A stretch of 13,905 nucleotides of DNA from NCBI GenBank assembly GCA_029777145.1, contig JAKOSS010000885.1, positions 1 to 13,905 on the forward strand, given 5' to 3'. Shown here in pieces: positions 11,417 to 13,905 of this stretch. This stretch comes from Acidobacteriota bacterium. GTDB taxonomy: Bacteria; Acidobacteriota; Blastocatellia; Pyrinomonadales; Pyrinomonadaceae. The notes beneath the pieces are model-generated. The model was not told the DNA's origin and did no database searches. It saw only the letters and a program-made list of their open reading frames with translations. A program made the position numbers and the translations under genes. Within the stretch, counting starts at the first letter, position 1, and the number at the start of each line of letters is the position of its first letter.

Positions 11417-13905
11417 CTACACCTCATTGACGGTCGCTTTGCGTTCAACCTTGTTCCAGCCGACGACGACGCCTTTCAGCGCGACCGCGATCGATCGCAC
11501 CATCACCGAATACATAATCTGCCGGTAGCCGAAACGCTGGATCGGGAGCCAAACGAGCAACGAACGCTTCTCGTCGCGCTCGAAGGCGAATCCGACGGCC
11601 GCCGCGGCGATGTCGACGATCAGAAAGAACGTGTAATAGAAGACCACCGCCGTCATGTACGGAGCGATGAATTCCTTCGGATGTTCAAGCCGCTGGATGA
11701 CATAGCCGGCGACCGTCCAGACGAACATCAGGTCCATGAGCGGCGATACGAGCGGAAAAAGGATCTGGAAGATCCAGACGTTCGGCATCGCCACGAGGCC
11801 CAGCGCCCCGAACTTGCGTTTGAGAAGCGCGCGCCGGTGCTTCCACATGCATTGGAGCGTCCCGAACGACCATCTGAACCGCTGCTTCGCAAGGCCGCGA
11901 AAGGTGTCGGGCGCTTCGGTGTAGGCGATCGCGCGGTCGGCGTACTCGACGCGGAATCCGAGCATCCGGACCCGAAGCGTCAGATCCTGATCTTCCGCGA
12001 GCGTGTTCGATTCGAATCCGCCGGCTTCCTCGAGCGCCGATCGCCGCCACGCGCCGACCGCGCCCGGTACCACGGTGATCGCGTTCAATCCGGCGAACGC
12101 GCGACGGTCGAGGTTCTGCGAAGTGATGTACTCGAGCGCCTGCCACTTCGTGATCATGTTGAGCCGGTTGCCGACCTTTGCGTTGCCGGCGACGGCGCCG
12201 ACCTCCGGATCGGCGAAGGGTGCGGCGAGTTCCGCGATCGTTTGCGCCGCGAACACGGTATCGGCGTCGAGCCCGATAATGATCGTGCCGTTCGCCCGCT
12301 TGAGTCCGTACTTCAGGGCGTTTGCCTTGCCGCCGTTTGGCAGCGAGTAAAGCGAGACCCGAGGCTCGGAAGCGAACGTGCCGCGAACGACGTCGCTCGT
12401 ATCGTCGGTCGAACCGTCATCGACGACGATGATCTCGAAATTTGGATAATCGGACCTCAGAATGCTTCGGATCGTCTTCTCGATGACCTTCGATTCGTTG
12501 AACGCGGGCACGATGACTGAGACGAACGGCCGGTCGGCGAGCGGCGGGATCGATCGTCGGCGCCGCCGGAATGCCAGCATGGCAATGATCAAAAGCCGTG
12601 CGGTTCCGAGCACGATCCCGAGCCGGAACAACCATTTCATCGCCCGGTCAAAGAACCAAAACAGCGAGAACGCGACGCCGTCCGCCCGCGTCAGAGTCTG
12701 TTCGCCGGCCGCGACCGGAGGCATCGTCTTGTCGCGTGAGAGTCCGGCGAGTTCCGAAACCGTGACGAACTTGTAGCCTTTCGCGCGGAGCGTATCGATG
12801 ATCTTCGGCAGCGCTTCGAGTGTCTGCGAGCGGTCGCCGCCGCCGTCGTGGAGCAGGACCACCTGCCCGCGGACGTCTTCGTCCGTCGTCTGGTTCGTGA
12901 TGCCGTCGATGGTGCGCTGCGCGATGACGTCCGCGCCGGGAGTCTGCCAATCGTCCGGATCGATGTGGAGCCCGACGGTGATGTATCCGAGTTTTTTGGC
13001 TTCGACGATCGGATCGACCTCGTCCGACGTCTGCGGTTCGGCGTCGCCGAAATACGGCGCGCGGAAAAGAGTCGTCGAACGGCCGGTCACCGACTGGATG
13101 AGTCGCTCGGTGGCATTGATCTCGACCGCCGACAATCGGCGCGGGATCTCGCCGAGGTTCGGATGCGTGAACGAGTGGTTGCCGATATCGTTGCCCTCGT
13201 CGACGATCCTCCGAACGAGATCCGGGTTTTCCTGGCCGTAGCTGCCGACGATAAAGAACGTTGCCGGGACGCCTTTCGACTTCAACGCGTCGAGGATCTT
13301 CGGCGTCCACGTCGGATCCGGGCCGTCGTCGAACGTCAGCGCGACGAGGCCGGGATGATCGCCGGTTCTCTGGATAACGTAGCTCGAAGGCGTCGAAATG
13401 TACGCCTCGTCGGCGATCACGCCATCGGGCGTTAGATCGAAACTGCGGCTCCCGTCCTGTGGTTCCGCGATTACCTGAAGGATCTCGCCGACGCCTTCAA
13501 AGTCGATGTCGTAACCGTAGCGGATCGTCTTCAGGTCCTCGATTCCGGGCCGCGCCGTTTTCTCGCCGCCGAAAACGTCCCAGAGACTCGGATCTTCCGA
13601 GCCGAGCCGCCACAGCGCGAAGCCGAAGGGCCGGTATCGCTCGGCGACCGCAATTTGATTGAAGGCGGTCGGTGCGTCGAGAAACCAAACCGTGTGATGG
13701 CTTCCGTCGTCCTCGTCGTACGAAAAATGCGGATTCATCGACGTGCGGTCGAAATCGATCCGCGCCTCCGAATCTCGCGCCGAGAGCACCGCTTCCTGGA
13801 ACGAAACCTCTTTCGCCTCGCCCGCGCCGCTGGCCCAATCGTACCCGTAACTGCCGATGCAGACGATCGTCTTCGACGGGTCAAGTTCCTTCATTCGGCG
13901 CGCCA
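11417..13905 (-). CDS. GH18-like / polysaccharide deacetylase / GT2 fusion (N-terminus outside window)
   Basis: The frame stays open to the window edge, and the Met at 13894 has no ribosome site, so it is probably internal. Numbering from that Met gives 825 residues. Residues 1-115 look like the end of a GH18-type (chitinase-like) barrel (FGFALWRLGSEDPSLW). Residues 180-385 are a NodB deacetylase with TFDDGP (Asp189-190), HSFTHP (His240, His244), RAPYF (278-282) and LLHD (His350). A membrane segment lies at about 421-443. Residues 455-690 are a processive GT2 with VDDGS (492-494 region), DADT (543-546), AEDQD (633-637) and QRFRW (671-675), followed by C-terminal membrane helices. The order suits synthesis, export and N-deacetylation of a beta-linked amino-sugar polymer such as PNAG or chitosan-like polysaccharide. 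The polymer is inferred, and the GH18 catalytic motif would lie outside the window. Confidence 0.9.
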   Translation of the reverse strand, partial: ARRMKELDPSKTIVCIGSYGYDWASGAGEAKEVSFQEAVLSARDSEARIDFDRTSMNPHFSYDEDDGSHHTVWFLDAPTAFNQIAVAERYRPFGFALWRLGSEDPSLWDVFGGEKTARPGIEDLKTIRYGYDIDFEGVGEILQVIAEPQDGSRSFDLTPDGVIADEAYISTPSSYVIQRTGDHPGLVALTFDDGPDPTWTPKILDALKSKGVPATFFIVGSYGQENPDLVRRIVDEGNDIGNHSFTHPNLGEIPRRLSAVEINATERLIQSVTGRSTTLFRAPYFGDAEPQTSDEVDPIVEAKKLGYITVGLHIDPDDWQTPGADVIAQRTIDGITNQTTDEDVRGQVVLLHDGGGDRSQTLEALPKIIDTLRAKGYKFVTVSELAGLSRDKTMPPVAAGEQTLTRADGVAFSLFWFFDRAMKWLFRLGIVLGTARLLIIAMLAFRRRRRSIPPLADRPFVSVIVPAFNESKVIEKTIRSILRSDYPNFEIIVVDDGSTDDTSDVVRGTFASEPRVSLYSLPNGGKANALKYGLKRANGTIIIGLDADTVFAAQTIAELAAPFADPEVGAVAGNAKVGNRLNMITKWQALEYITSQNLDRRAFAGLNAITVVPGAVGAWRRSALEEAGGFESNTLAEDQDLTLRVRMLGFRVEYADRAIAYTEAPDTFRGLAKQRFRWSFGTLQCMWKHRRALLKRKFGALGLVAMPNVWIFQILFPLVSPLMDLMFVWTVAGYVIQRLEHPKEFIAPYMTAVVFYYTFFLIVDIAAAAVGFAFERDEKRSLLVWLPIQRFGYRQIMYSVMVRSIAVALKGVVVGWNKVERKATVNEV

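Noticed and set aside
11681..12520. A 279-codon open frame on the plus strand
   Set aside because: It is the antisense shadow of the GT2 domain of the fusion gene.

Overview
The window looks like chromosomal DNA from a moderately GC-rich bacterium. Codon use, a periplasmic HtrA, an NtrC-type response regulator, heptameric intergenic repeats and a GH18-like/NodB/GT2 fusion all suggest Acidobacteriota (Blastocatellia-like). That placement is inference from gene content and style; no rRNA or marker gene is present.

Layout. Bases 1-2282 form an accessory stretch that by eye is less GC-rich than the rest. It holds an ORF interrupted by one in-frame TGA (213-641), a RelE/HigB-type toxin with a HigA-type antitoxin (713-1304) behind a promoter carrying a 20-bp dyad, a hairpin-rich gap, and a small ORF overlapping an AbiEii/DUF6036-like nucleotidyltransferase (1670-2282). 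Bases 2283-4185 hold a secreted M20 metallopeptidase bracketed by arrays of 7-bp repeats; the downstream array contains the stop codon of the converging MATE transporter gene (4182-5633, minus).

The middle (5634-9939) is the most interesting part. A small, very basic secreted protein (5889-6116, plus) and a hairpin-rich leader or sRNA followed by a small membrane protein (6353-6737, plus) each lie behind a sequence with the -24/-12 layout of a sigma-54 promoter. The next gene, convergent and overlapping by 4 bp, encodes a sigma-54-dependent response regulator (6734-8095, minus). The following gene is an HtrA/DegP protease (8207-9739, minus), whose upstream region carries a weaker -24/-12-like sequence. 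I read this as a candidate local sigma-54 envelope-stress module in which the regulator acts on neighbouring envelope genes and on a structured RNA. The sequence patterns are direct observations; the regulatory link is inference.

The right end (9940-13905, minus) carries a GT4-type glycosyltransferase and the C-terminal part of a large GH18-like/polysaccharide deacetylase/GT2 fusion, cut by the window edge. These are probably for extracellular polysaccharide synthesis and secretion. No rRNA, tRNA, CRISPR array, transposase or phage gene was recognised.
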